The notes under the pieces are model-generated. The model saw only the letters and a program-made list of their open reading frames with translations, was not told where the DNA came from and ran no database searches. A program made the position numbers and the translations under genes. This document shows, piece after piece, positions 21,427 to 30,345 of a DNA stretch of 64,000 nt. The stretch spans positions 62,001 through 126,000 of the forward strand of contig JADLAC010000059.1 of NCBI GenBank assembly GCA_020848435.1, in the 5' to 3' direction. Position 1 is the stretch's first letter. Each line of letters begins with the position of its first letter. Origin of the DNA: Burkholderiales bacterium (lineage in GTDB: Bacteria; Pseudomonadota; Gammaproteobacteria; Burkholderiales; WYBJ01).

Positions 21427-23499
21427 ATGCAGACACTCTACCTGATCGTTCCGCTGGCCCCGCTGCTCGGAGCCATCCTGGCGGGAATACTGGGGCCGCT
21501 CATCGGCCGGCGCGGCGCGCACTCGGTCACGATCGCGCTCATGCTGGTCTCGTTCGGGGCGGCGGCCGCGGTGTTTCGCGACGTCCTCGACGGCCACACG
21601 TTCAACGGCGCCGTCTATACCTGGCTCGCCTCCGGCGACGTGCGTTTCGACATCGGCTTCCTGATCGACCGGCTCTCGGCCACGATGATGCTGGTCGTGA
21701 CCTTCGTTTCGCTCGCCGTGCACGTGTACACCATAGGCTACATGGCCGATGATCCCGGCTACCAGCGCTTCTTCAGCTACATCTCGCTGTTCACCTTCTC
21801 GATGCTGATGCTGGTGATGTCGAACAACTTCGTCCAGTTGTTCTTCGGCTGGGAAGCGGTGGGGCTGGTGTCGTACCTGCTGATCGGATTCTGGTACACG
21901 CGCCCCAGCGCCATCTACGCCAACCTCAAGGCGTTCCTGGTCAACCGCGTCGGCGACCTCGGATTCCTGCTCGGCATCGCGCTCATCCTGGCCTACGCCG
22001 GCAGCCTCGACTATGCGCGCGTCTTCGGCGAAGCGAAGCAGCTTTCCGGCATGACGATCGAGCTCTTCACCGGCCACGCGTGGAGTCTCGCCACGGTCAT
22101 CTGCATTCTGCTGTTCGTCGGCGCCATGGGTAAGAGCGCGCAGTTTCCCTTGCACGTCTGGCTGCCCGACTCCATGGAAGGCCCGACGCCGATCTCAGCG
22201 CTGATCCACGCGGCCACGATGGTGACGGCGGGCATTTTCATGGTGGCGCGCATGTCGCCGCTGTTCGAGCTATCAGAAACGGCGCTGTCGTTCGTGATCG
22301 TCATCGGCGCGATCACGGCGCTGTTCATGGCGTTCATCGCGATCGTTCAGAACGACATCAAGCGCGTGGTCGCCTACTCGACCCTGTCGCAGCTCGGTTA
22401 TATGACCGTCGCGCTGGGCGCCTCGGCCTACTCGGCGGCGATCTTTCACCTCGCGACCCATGCCTTCTTCAAGGCCGTGCTGTTCCTCGGCGCCGGCTCG
22501 GTGATCATCGCGCTGCACCACCAGCAGGACATGCGCTACATGGGCGGGTTGCGCAAGTACATGCCCATCACCTACGCCACGATGATGATCGCGGCGCTCG
22601 CAAGCGCCGGCATCCCCGGGCTGTCGGGCTTCTTCTCCAAGGACGCCATCATCGAAGCGACGCGGCTGGCGACGGTGCCGGGGGCCGGATTCGCCTACTT
22701 CTGCGTGAGCGCCTGCGTGTTCGTCACCGCGCTTTACACGTTCCGGATGATGTTCATGACCTTTCACGGCAAGGCGCGCTTTGCCGATGCCCCCACGAGC
22801 GGCGGGCACGACAGCGCGCATGCGAGCCATGGCAAGCATGCGGCACACGAGAGCGATCACGTGCATGGCAGCGACCAAGGTAATGAAGGCGATCATGGGC
22901 ATGGCAGCGACCACGCTCACGGCGCCATACCGCACGAATCGCCGGCGGTCGTGACGCTGCCGCTCATCGCCTTGGCGATCCCGGCGATCTGCGCGGGCTG
23001 GCTGATCGGGCCGGTGCTGTTCGGTCCGTATTTCGGCGCCTCCATCGTCATCGCGCCCGAGCACAATGGGCTCGCCGTCATGGCGAAAGAGTTCCACGGC
23101 GTGCTCGGCATGATGCAGCATGCGCTGTTCACCGCGCCCTTCTGGCTTTCGCTCACGGGCATCGTGGTCGCCTGGTATCTCTACATCAAGCGCACCGACC
23201 TGCCCGCGGTCATTGCCTCGCGCTTCGCGCTCATCTACCGCATCCTCGAGCGCAAGTACGGCTTCGACGAGTTCAACGACTGGTTTTTCGCCCGCGGCAG
23301 CCGGGGCCTGGGGCAGGGCCTGTGGCGCTTCGGCGACGCCGGCCTGATCGACGGTGTGATGGTGAACGGCTCCGCGCGCCTGGTTGCCTGGTTCGCCGGG
23401 ATCGTGCGTTACTTCCAATCCGGCTTCATCTACCACTATGCTTTCACCATGATCATTGGCGTGCTGCTGCTGGTGACGCTGCTGTTCATGCAGGGATGA
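21427..23499 (+). CDS. nuoL: NADH-quinone oxidoreductase subunit L with His-rich insert
   Basis: NuoL is the distal antiporter-like proton-pumping subunit with the long lateral helix. The protein has 690 residues from the ATG at 21427. The pumping core (FFGWEAVGLVSYLLIGFW, GAMGKSAQFPLHVWLPDSM, HAATMVTAG) with its key Glu and Lys is intact. Residues ~459-500 are an unusual loop with 12 histidines and several Asp/Glu in ~43 residues, between the conserved FRMMFMTFHG segment and the following membrane helices. Short His/Asp stretches are known at this site in some proteobacteria, but this one is long. Confidence 0.96.
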   Translation: MQTLYLIVPLAPLLGAILAGILGPLIGRRGAHSVTIALMLVSFGAAAAVFRDVLDGHTFNGAVYTWLASGDVRFDIGFLIDRLSATMMLVVTFVSLAVHVYTIGYMADDPGYQRFFSYISLFTFSMLMLVMSNNFVQLFFGWEAVGLVSYLLIGFWYTRPSAIYANLKAFLVNRVGDLGFLLGIALILAYAGSLDYARVFGEAKQLSGMTIELFTGHAWSLATVICILLFVGAMGKSAQFPLHVWLPDSMEGPTPISALIHAATMVTAGIFMVARMSPLFELSETALSFVIVIGAITALFMAFIAIVQNDIKRVVAYSTLSQLGYMTVALGASAYSAAIFHLATHAFFKAVLFLGAGSVIIALHHQQDMRYMGGLRKYMPITYATMMIAALASAGIPGLSGFFSKDAIIEATRLATVPGAGFAYFCVSACVFVTALYTFRMMFMTFHGKARFADAPTSGGHDSAHASHGKHAAHESDHVHGSDQGNEGDHGHGSDHAHGAIPHESPAVVTLPLIALAIPAICAGWLIGPVLFGPYFGASIVIAPEHNGLAVMAKEFHGVLGMMQHALFTAPFWLSLTGIVVAWYLYIKRTDLPAVIASRFALIYRILERKYGFDEFNDWFFARGSRGLGQGLWRFGDAGLIDGVMVNGSARLVAWFAGIVRYFQSGFIYHYAFTMIIGVLLLVTLLFMQG

Positions 23500-23512
23500 G
23501 GACATCGCAGGC

Positions 23513-24997
23513 ATGAACGCGCTTCCGCTCTTGAGCACGGTGATCTGGCTGCCGATTGTGGCCGGTATCGTCATTCTGTTCACCGGCTCCGATCGCAATG
23601 CCGGTCTCGCCCGGCTGCTGGCGCTGGTCGGCTCGATCGCGGGATTCCTGGTCGCTCTGCCGTTGTGGACCGGGTTCGACGCGACGGCGCACGGCTTTCA
23701 ATTCGTCGAGCGTGCGCCCTGGATCGAAACCTTCAACGTCTTCTATCACCTCGGCATCGACGGCATATCGCTGTTGCTCATCCTGCTCAACTGCCTGACG
23801 ACGGTGCTGGTGGTGATCGCGGGATGGAAGGTGATAGACACCCGCGTCGCGCAGTACATGGCGGCGTTCCTCATCCTTTCGGGATTGATGAACGGCGTGT
23901 TCTGCGCGCTCGACGGGCTGCTCTTCTACGTGTTCTTCGAGGCGACGTTGATCCCGATGTTCATCGTCATCGGCGTCTGGGGCGGGCCCAACCGGGTGTA
24001 CGCCGCGATCAAGTTCTTTCTCTACACGCTGCTCGGATCGCTGCTCGCGCTGGTCGCGCTGATCTATCTCTATCTCGCGGCGGGCAACAGTTTCGCCTTC
24101 CAGGACTGGTATGCACTGCCCATTCCGTTCTACGCCCAGGTGCTGGTGTTCTTCGCCCTGTTCTTCGCCTTCTCGGTGAAGGTGCCGATGGTGCCGGTGC
24201 ACACCTGGCTGCCCGATGCGCACGTCGAGGCGCCGACCGGGGGCTCGGTCGTGCTGGCGGCGATCATGCTCAAACTGGGCGGGTACGGCTTCCTGCGCCT
24301 GTCCTTGCCGATCGTGCCCGATGCGAGCCGCGAGCTGGCGCTGTTCATCATCGTGCTGTCCTTGATCGCCGTCGTCTACATCGGCCTGGTGGCGCTGGTG
24401 CAGGCGGACATGAAGAAGCTGATCGCCTATTCCTCGATCTCGCACATGGGCTTCGTCACGCTCGGTATTTTTCTTTTCAACGCCGTGGCGGCCGAAGGGG
24501 CGGTGATCCAGATGATCTCCCACGGCTTCGTCTCGGGTGCACTGTTTCTCTGCGTCGGAGTGCTCTACGACCGGGTGCATTCGCGCCAGATCGCCGATTA
24601 CGGCGGGGTGGTCAATCGCATGCCGGTATTCGCCAGCTTCTTCATGCTCTTCGCCATGGCCAACGCCGGCTTGCCGGGAACGAGCGGCTTCGTCGGCGAG
24701 TTCCTGGTGATCATGGGGGCGGCCAAGGTGAGCTTCTGGTATGCAGCCCTCGCCGGCACCACGCTCATCCTGGGCGCCGCGTATACGCTATGGATGTACA
24801 AGCGCGTAGTCTTCGGTGCTGTCGCGAATGCGCACGTCGCGGCGCTGGTGGACCTGTCCGCGCGCGAGGTGCTGTTCATGACCGTGCTCGCCCTGTGCGT
24901 GCTCGCGATGGGGATCTATCCCGCACCGTTCACTGAAGTGCTGCATGTCAGCGTGAACGATCTTCTCGCGCAGGCGGCCAAGAGCAAGCTTCCCTGA
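23513..24997 (+). CDS. nuoM: NADH-quinone oxidoreductase subunit M
   Basis: NuoM is the second antiporter-like proton-pumping subunit (494 residues, about 14 helices). The core Glu is in [13 protein letters not shown], and the Lys and His residues lie in [21 protein letters not shown]. It starts 13 bases after nuoL. Confidence 0.97.
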   Translation: MNALPLLSTVIWLPIVAGIVILFTGSDRNAGLARLLALVGSIAGFLVALPLWTGFDATAHGFQFVERAPWIETFNVFYHLGIDGISLLLILLNCLTTVLVVIAGWKVIDTRVAQYMAAFLILSGLMNGVFCALDGLLFYVFFEATLIPMFIVIGVWGGPNRVYAAIKFFLYTLLGSLLALVALIYLYLAAGNSFAFQDWYALPIPFYAQVLVFFALFFAFSVKVPMVPVHTWLPDAHVEAPTGGSVVLAAIMLKLGGYGFLRLSLPIVPDASRELALFIIVLSLIAVVYIGLVALVQADMKKLIAYSSISHMGFVTLGIFLFNAVAAEGAVIQMISHGFVSGALFLCVGVLYDRVHSRQIADYGGVVNRMPVFASFFMLFAMANAGLPGTSGFVGEFLVIMGAAKVSFWYAALAGTTLILGAAYTLWMYKRVVFGAVANAHVAALVDLSAREVLFMTVLALCVLAMGIYPAPFTEVLHVSVNDLLAQAAKSKLP

Positions 24998-25010
24998 AGA
25001 GCGACCAGCC

Positions 25011-26465
25011 ATGCAGTCGATAGGTTTCCCGGTTCCGGATCTGGCGCCCGCCGCGCCCGAGATCTTCCTGCTGACGGCGGCGTGCGTGATCCTGATGGTC
25101 GATCTGTTCCTCAAGGACGAATCGCGCTGGGTCAGCTATTCCCTGACCTTGGCGACGCTCGCCGGCTGCGCCTACCTCATCGGCAGCGGCAGCGGCGCCA
25201 CCGTCTATACCTTCAGCGACATGTTCGTGCGCGATCCGATGGCGGACGTGCTGAAGGTCTTCGTCTGCATCGCGGTGGCCGGCATTCTCATCTACGGCCG
25301 CGGCTACGTGGGCGCACGCGGCATGTACCGCGGCGAGTTGTTCGTTCTGGCGCTGTTCGCCGCCCTCGGCATGATGGTGATGATCTCGGCGAGCCATCTG
25401 CTGTTGCTCTACCTGGGGCTCGAGCTGCTGTCGCTGTCCCTGTATTCGATGGTCGCGCTCCAGCGCGATTCGCGCCCGGCGGTCGAGGCGGCGATGAAGT
25501 ACTTCGTTCTCGGCGCGCTCGCCTCGGGCCTGCTGCTCTACGGCATGTCCATGATCTACGGCGCGACCGGGACGATGCAGCTCGGACAGATCGCATCGGC
25601 GATCGCCGCCGCGGACAACCCGAAGGTCTGGGTGCTGGGCTTGGGGGTCGCCTTCATCGTGGCGGGTGTGGGCTTCAAGCTCGGCGTGGTGCCGTTCCAC
25701 ATGTGGGTGCCGGACGTCTACCACGGCGCGCCCACCGCCATCACGATTTTCATCGGCTCGGCGCCGAAGATGGCGGCGTTCGCGTTGCTGATGCGCCTGC
25801 TGGTGAGCGCACTGGAGGCGATGGTCTCGGATTGGCAGCAGATGCTCGTGCTCCTGTCGGTGCTCTCGCTCGCCATCGGCAATCTCACGGCCATCGTGCA
25901 GACCAATATCAAGCGCATGCTCGCCTATTCGACCATCTCGCACATGGGCTTCGTGCTCATCGGCGTGCTGGCCGGCGATCTCAACGGCTACGGCTCGGCG
26001 ATGTTCTACGTGGTCGCCTACGTGCTCATGAGCCTGGCGGCCTTCGGCATGGTGTTGCTGCTGTCGCGCGAAGGCTTCGAGGCCGACATGCTGGACGATT
26101 TCAAGGGCCTCAACCAGCGCAGCCCCTGGTATGCCTTCGTCATGTTGCTCACCATGTTCTCGATGGCGGGCCTGCCGCCGACGATCGGCTTCTATGCCAA
26201 GCTGTCGGTGCTGCAAGCGGTATTTGCCGCCGGCTATGCCTGGCTCGCCGTGGTTGCCGTGGTGCTGTCGCTCATCGGCGCGTTCTACTACCTGCGCATC
26301 GTCAAGCTCATGTACTTCGATGCGCCGCAGGACATGACGCCGATCCTGCCGCAGCCCGATATGCGCCTGCTGTTGAGCGCCAACGGCTTGTCGATCCTGG
26401 TGCTGGGCATACTCCCGCAGCCGCTGATGGCGCTGTGCATCGCCTCCATCCAGTACTCGCTCTGA
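25011..26465 (+). CDS. nuoN: NADH-quinone oxidoreductase subunit N
   Basis: NuoN is the third antiporter-like subunit (484 residues, about 14 helices) and the last gene of the 14-subunit complex I operon. Conserved features are the Glu in [14 protein letters not shown] and the Lys in [18 protein letters not shown]. It lies 13 bases after nuoM. The DUF2818-type gene sometimes found after nuoN in this class is absent; a Nudix gene comes next. Confidence 0.97.
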   Translation: MQSIGFPVPDLAPAAPEIFLLTAACVILMVDLFLKDESRWVSYSLTLATLAGCAYLIGSGSGATVYTFSDMFVRDPMADVLKVFVCIAVAGILIYGRGYVGARGMYRGELFVLALFAALGMMVMISASHLLLLYLGLELLSLSLYSMVALQRDSRPAVEAAMKYFVLGALASGLLLYGMSMIYGATGTMQLGQIASAIAAADNPKVWVLGLGVAFIVAGVGFKLGVVPFHMWVPDVYHGAPTAITIFIGSAPKMAAFALLMRLLVSALEAMVSDWQQMLVLLSVLSLAIGNLTAIVQTNIKRMLAYSTISHMGFVLIGVLAGDLNGYGSAMFYVVAYVLMSLAAFGMVLLLSREGFEADMLDDFKGLNQRSPWYAFVMLLTMFSMAGLPPTIGFYAKLSVLQAVFAAGYAWLAVVAVVLSLIGAFYYLRIVKLMYFDAPQDMTPILPQPDMRLLLSANGLSILVLGILPQPLMALCIASIQYSL

Positions 26466-26475
26466 GCGTACGGCC

Positions 26476-27027
26476 GTGAGCGAGCGCGATTTCACCGAGC
26501 ACACGCTCGAATCGAAGACGGTCTACCGCGGCCGCCTGCTGCAAGTGCAAGAGGATACGGTCCGCTTGCCCGACGGCGCCGAGGCGAGGCGCGAATACAT
26601 CGTCCATCCCGGCGCGGCGGTCATGCTCGCCATGCCCGATCGCGGGCACGTGATCATGGAACGGCAATACCGCTACGCGCTGCGCGATCACGTCTACGAG
26701 CTGCCAGCCGGGAAGATCGATGCGGGCGAGGATGCGCTCGCGACGGCAAAGCGCGAGCTGCTCGAAGAGACGGGCTATCGCGCCGGCGACTGGCGCCACC
26801 TGCTGACGACCTACCCGGTCGTGGGTTACGCGGACGAACGCATCGAGCTGTATCTCGCGCGCGAGCTCGAGTATGTCGGCCATGCGCTCGATGAAGGCGA
26901 ATTCCTCGATGTGTTCACGCTGCCGCTGGAGGATGCCATCGCTTGGGTGCGCAGCGGCCGAATCGTAGAGTCGAAGACCATCATCGGCTTGCTGCTCGCC
27001 GAGAAGATCGCCGCCGGCCAGTGGTAA
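26476..27027 (+). CDS. Nudix hydrolase, ADP-ribose pyrophosphatase type
   Basis: This 183-residue protein (GTG start, 10 bases after nuoN) has a full Nudix box, G(K)IDAGEDALATAKRELLEETGY, with the REx2EE metal-binding residues. The surrounding sequence (VYRGRLLQVQEDTVRLPDG, YPVVGYADERIELYLAREL) resembles the NudF/ADP-ribose pyrophosphatase branch, which hydrolyses ADP-ribose to AMP and ribose-5-phosphate. Proximity to complex I suggests co-transcription and a link to NAD breakdown products, but that link is inference. Confidence 0.88.
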   Translation: MSERDFTEHTLESKTVYRGRLLQVQEDTVRLPDGAEARREYIVHPGAAVMLAMPDRGHVIMERQYRYALRDHVYELPAGKIDAGEDALATAKRELLEETGYRAGDWRHLLTTYPVVGYADERIELYLARELEYVGHALDEGEFLDVFTLPLEDAIAWVRSGRIVESKTIIGLLLAEKIAAGQW

Positions 27028-27081
27028 GCCGGCGCAAGTAGGAGTTCGTCGCTGATATGGCGAGCCTCGGGCTCAGAACAC

Positions 27082-29049
27082 TCAGGCAACCGCGGGGTGG
27101 TAGCGCGAAGCGGCGTCCGGATCGCCTTCCATCGGATAAGGCGATCGGAACAAGAAGCCTTGTCCGTATTGCGCCCCCATCTGCAACAGGATGTCGAGCG
27201 CCTGGGGTGTTTCGACGCCTTCCGCGATGACCTGCTTGGAGAGCCCGCGGGCAACGTCGTTGAGCGCGCGTACGAACAGAACGTTGGAATCGCCGTCGCA
27301 TAGATCGCGGATGAAGCCGCCGTCGATCTTGATGTAGTCGACTTCGAAGCGCTTCAGATAGAAGAACGAGCTGAAGCCCGCGCCGAAATCGTCCAGCGCG
27401 AAACGATGGCCCATGGCCTTCAGGCGCTCGATGAACTTCAAGGTGACGTCGACTTCGGACATTGCGGCGGTCTCGGTGATCTCGAACACGAGCTGTCCGG
27501 GACGCACGGACGCCGCCGACAGGAGCTGCTGGAAGCGGGCGACCCAGGTCGGATCGGAAATCGATACCCGCGACAGGTTGACGAAGTAGCGCAGCGATTC
27601 CCGCGGCGAGGGGTGGGCGGCGATGTAGCGCAGCACCTTTTCTACCACCCGCAGGTCGATCTCCCGGATCAAGCCGAGCGATTCGGCCAGCTCGATAAAC
27701 TGCGCCGGTTGGATGAGGCTGTCGTCGTCGTCGCGCAGCCGCGCCAGCACTTCGTAGTGCATGGTCTTGCGATCGGCGAGGCGCACCACCGGCTGGCAGT
27801 GCAGGACGATGCGGTCCGCGTCAATCGCATCGCGCAGCTTGCGCGACCAGTGAACCCGGCGCTGGGTGCTGCGGCGGTCGTCGAGATCGACGCCGAACAG
27901 CACCAGGCGATTGCGCCCTGATTCCTTCGCCTGAAACTTCGCGGCGTCGACGTTGGCGATGAGTCCCGCCACGTCGTTGCCGTGGAAGGGATAGAGCGCG
28001 ACCCCGGCCGAGGCGCTCACGCCCCACATGCGGTGACCGGCGCGAAGAATGCAGCGGTACTGGCGTATGCCTTCGAGCATCCTCTCGGCGAGCTCGGCGG
28101 CTTGTGCTCTCAGGGCATCTCTTACGACCACCGCGAACTCGTCGCCGCTCAGGCGGTAGATCCTCGCGCCGGAAGGCTCGGCGGCCTCGCGCAGGACGGC
28201 GGCGATGCCGATCAGGAGCTGGTCGCCGGCCGGGTAGCCGAAGCTCTCGTTGACGTAGCGGAAATGATCTAGGTCGAGGAATATGACCGCGCCGTGCTCG
28301 TTGTCCTGCAGCGCCTGCTCCAGGCTCATCTGCAGGGCGTTACGGTTTGGCAGACCGGTCAAGTGATCGCGCGCCGCCATGCGCTCCATCTCCATCATGG
28401 CGATGTGCGCCTCGGTCACGTCGCGGGCGGTGCCGCGTATGCCGGTGATGCTGCCGGCATCGGACGCCGTCAGGCGCGCGTTGATGCCGATCCAGCGGTC
28501 GTTGCCGTGAATGGTCCGAAGGTGGGTGAGGTAGTTGCGCACTTCGCCCTGGCGCATCAACTTTGCCAGGAAGCGCCGATTGGCGATGTGCGCGGGGCGC
28601 ACTTCGAAGTCGAAGAAACAACGGCCGATGATCTCCGCCGGCTCGAGTCCGAAGACTTCGTTCGAAGCGGCGTTGACGTAGGTGAAGCGTCCCTGCGCAT
28701 CGGTGGCCCAGATGAGATCGTGCGACGTTTCGACCAGGTCGCGATAGCGCTTTTCGCTCTCGAGCAGGAGCTGGATGACGCGTCGCTTGTCTTCGAGGGT
28801 GCGCTTGACCGCAGCCAGCTCTTCGGATGCCGAGCCCGGCAGCCCCGCGATGCCGGCGCTCGCGAGCGTATCGATCAGCTCGCGCGCGTAGCGGCGGTGA
28901 CCGCCTTCGGTGCGGCGAGCGACCAGGATGCCCTGCTCGTGCCAGCGCCGCAAGGTGTGCACCGGCAATCCGAGCCGCTCGGCCGTCTCGTGGATGCTGT
29001 ATTCGTACGGCGGACGGACGTCCGCCGATCCCCGGCGGGTATTGCTCAA
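27082..29049 (-). CDS. MerR-type HTH / PAS / GGDEF / EAL protein (candidate DSF receptor and c-di-GMP enzyme)
   Basis: A 655-residue soluble protein with four modules. Residues ~16-62 are a MerR-type winged helix (YSIHETAERLGLPVHTLRRWHEQGIL ... GGHRRY); ~70-100 a coiled-coil linker; ~100-215 a PAS domain; ~225-385 GGDEF; ~400-640 EAL. The cyclase motif is SGDEF (301-305) instead of GGDEF. The EAL domain reads EVL (433-435) but keeps N491, E523, D553, D554, K574, E610 and Q630, so phosphodiesterase activity is plausible. The start is a TTG at 29049 with an AGGGGAGG ribosome site. It follows the RpfF-like gene by 21 bases, so they are co-transcribed. PAS-GGDEF-EAL is the RpfR (DSF receptor) layout; the MerR head replaces the usual N-terminus. 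Ligand and DNA target are inferred, not shown. Confidence 0.88.
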   Translation of the reverse strand: MSNTRRGSADVRPPYEYSIHETAERLGLPVHTLRRWHEQGILVARRTEGGHRRYARELIDTLASAGIAGLPGSASEELAAVKRTLEDKRRVIQLLLESEKRYRDLVETSHDLIWATDAQGRFTYVNAASNEVFGLEPAEIIGRCFFDFEVRPAHIANRRFLAKLMRQGEVRNYLTHLRTIHGNDRWIGINARLTASDAGSITGIRGTARDVTEAHIAMMEMERMAARDHLTGLPNRNALQMSLEQALQDNEHGAVIFLDLDHFRYVNESFGYPAGDQLLIGIAAVLREAAEPSGARIYRLSGDEFAVVVRDALRAQAAELAERMLEGIRQYRCILRAGHRMWGVSASAGVALYPFHGNDVAGLIANVDAAKFQAKESGRNRLVLFGVDLDDRRSTQRRVHWSRKLRDAIDADRIVLHCQPVVRLADRKTMHYEVLARLRDDDDSLIQPAQFIELAESLGLIREIDLRVVEKVLRYIAAHPSPRESLRYFVNLSRVSISDPTWVARFQQLLSAASVRPGQLVFEITETAAMSEVDVTLKFIERLKAMGHRFALDDFGAGFSSFFYLKRFEVDYIKIDGGFIRDLCDGDSNVLFVRALNDVARGLSKQVIAEGVETPQALDILLQMGAQYGQGFLFRSPYPMEGDPDAASRYHPAVA

Positions 29050-29070
29050 GTGCCTCCCCTCGAATACACC

Positions 29071-29997
29071 TCAGTGCACGTGCTGCGACTCGGACAGTCC
29101 GCTTTGCCGCGATACCAGCCGTTGCATGAGCTTGAGATCGCGGACATTGAGCCGGAGCGCACAGTCTACCCAAATTTCCACGATATCCACTAGCTCGGCG
29201 TATTCGATGCGTTGCACCCGCCGCCGTGCCGCCGCGATGCCGTACAGACCATTGCGCGAGCGCGAGCGCTGCTTGATGAACGCGGCCACCGCGGCTTCGC
29301 CTTGCCCATCGTCCACCACGCGGTCGATCACGCCCAGCTCCTGCATTTCGTCCGCGCTGTAGATGCGGCCACTGCTGAGTATTTCCTCGCCGCGCTTCTC
29401 TCCAACTCGGCGATAGAGGAAGGAATATGCCCCCATTCCGGGGAATAGATTGAACAGGATCTCGGGAAATCCGAAACGCGATCCTCTCTCGGCGATGATG
29501 ACGTCGCTCGACAGCGCCGCCTCGAACCCGCCGCCGAGGCATTCTCCCTGGACCAGCGATATGGTGGTCGCCGGCAGGCCGTGCGCGATGTAGTTGCGAT
29601 AGAGCACGTCGACGCAGGCGCGTCCGTAGACCGACAAGCCGGCGCGGTCGCGCTTGTCGATCAGGGTGCGAAACAGGTCGAGATCGCCGCCGAGGTTGAA
29701 CACCCCGGGTATGCCGGAGGCCAGCACCACGTATTCGATCGGATGCGTGTCGATCCCGTCACTGACACTACCGTTGGTCTGCTGGAGCATGTCATAGTAG
29801 GTGCGGATGTCGCGCAGCAGGCCCGGGTTGAAGCATGGGCGAGGCGAGGGCAGCCAGCGGGACCACATCGCGTTCTGGGAGGTATCGTAGTGGGCACCGA
29901 GTTGCGCGGAGAAGCTGTACGCCAACGCCGCCGTCATGTGTTGTGCCAGCGTCGCTTCCCGAGCGTCCAGCAGTTGCATCGGCAGGTGCATGTCCAT
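29071..29997 (-). CDS. rpfF: RpfF-like crotonase, candidate DSF (cis-2-unsaturated fatty acid) signal synthase
   Basis: A 308-residue enoyl-CoA hydratase superfamily protein. RpfF enzymes dehydrate 3-hydroxyacyl-ACP and release the cis-2 fatty acid signal through thioesterase activity. The segment GECLGGGFEAAL ... GFPEILFNLFPGMGAYSFL is strongly RpfF-like. The two catalytic glutamates correspond to E159 and E179, keeping the 20-residue spacing of E141/E161 in Xanthomonas RpfF, and the C-terminal EIWVDCALRL block also fits. The start at 29997 has a GGGGGAG ribosome site; the frame is open to 30144 but that extension looks non-coding. It is the first gene of a two-gene unit with the MerR-PAS-GGDEF-EAL gene. 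Substrate chain length cannot be read from sequence. Confidence 0.85.
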   Translation of the reverse strand: MDMHLPMQLLDAREATLAQHMTAALAYSFSAQLGAHYDTSQNAMWSRWLPSPRPCFNPGLLRDIRTYYDMLQQTNGSVSDGIDTHPIEYVVLASGIPGVFNLGGDLDLFRTLIDKRDRAGLSVYGRACVDVLYRNYIAHGLPATTISLVQGECLGGGFEAALSSDVIIAERGSRFGFPEILFNLFPGMGAYSFLYRRVGEKRGEEILSSGRIYSADEMQELGVIDRVVDDGQGEAAVAAFIKQRSRSRNGLYGIAAARRRVQRIEYAELVDIVEIWVDCALRLNVRDLKLMQRLVSRQSGLSESQHVH

Positions 29998-30048
29998 TTG
30001 GCGTCTCCCCCGGGCGATTAACTGATGATTTTGGACTCTGTCGGTGGA

Positions 30049-30070
30049 TTTCCGACGATGTCGTCGGAAA
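30049..30070. promoter_or_regulatory. 22-bp near-perfect palindrome upstream of the rpfF-like gene
   Basis: Two 10-bp arms, TTTCCGACGA and TCGTCGGAAA, flank a 2-base centre. The site lies 52-73 bases before the rpfF-like start. It could be an operator for a dimeric regulator or an mRNA hairpin. An overlapping GTCGG (30040-30044) extends the set of GTCGG/CCGAC words. Confidence 0.55.
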
Positions 30071-30189
30071 TGTAGAGGAAGGATTTCTAAAACACAAATC
30101 TCACAAATTGTTAGGTTTTCAAAGATTGAAACCCATTCGCTCATCAGTTAGCCTGTTCGGTGTCTCCAAATTGCAGAAAACGGGCGTTG

Positions 30190-30208
30190 TGTCGGCGAAT
30201 TGCCGACA
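30190..30208. promoter_or_regulatory. Inverted repeat TGTCGGC-n5-GCCGACA
   Basis: Perfect 7-bp arms with GAATT between them. The GTCGG/CCGAC core is shared with the 22-bp palindrome about 120 bases away, so both could bind the same protein. Confidence 0.5.
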
Positions 30209-30236
30209 GCGCCGTAGGAATCCGTCTTACGCGCGC

Positions 30237-30255
30237 TGTAGGAGTTTTTCCTACA
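30237..30255. promoter_or_regulatory. Inverted repeat TGTAGGA-n5-TCCTACA
   Basis: Perfect 7-bp arms around GTTTT, about 90 bases upstream of the aas-like start. The core differs from the other two repeats, and a single GTAGGA half-site occurs at 30214-30219. It could be an operator or a transcript hairpin. Confidence 0.45.
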
Positions 30256-30345
30256 AAATGTGCGTGACAAGATGCGGACGCGTCGCAACCTCGCCACGCC
30301 GGGGTCGAACGCGAGCGGCAATATGAACCCTGGGAAATTGCTGCG

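Larger units (their letters stand above)
29998..30345. promoter_or_regulatory. Divergent intergenic region rich in inverted repeats
   Basis: A 348-base region, more AT-rich than its surroundings, separating the rpfF-like gene (leftward) from the aas-like gene (rightward). It holds several perfect inverted repeats listed separately and a recurring GTCGG/CCGAC word. I see no convincing -35/-10 pair, but the layout is that of a shared, regulated promoter region. Confidence 0.6.

Noticed and set aside
29998-30144. 49-residue N-terminal extension of the RpfF-like protein
   Set aside because: No family counterpart, AT-rich with inverted repeats, while an excellent ribosome site precedes the Met at 29997.
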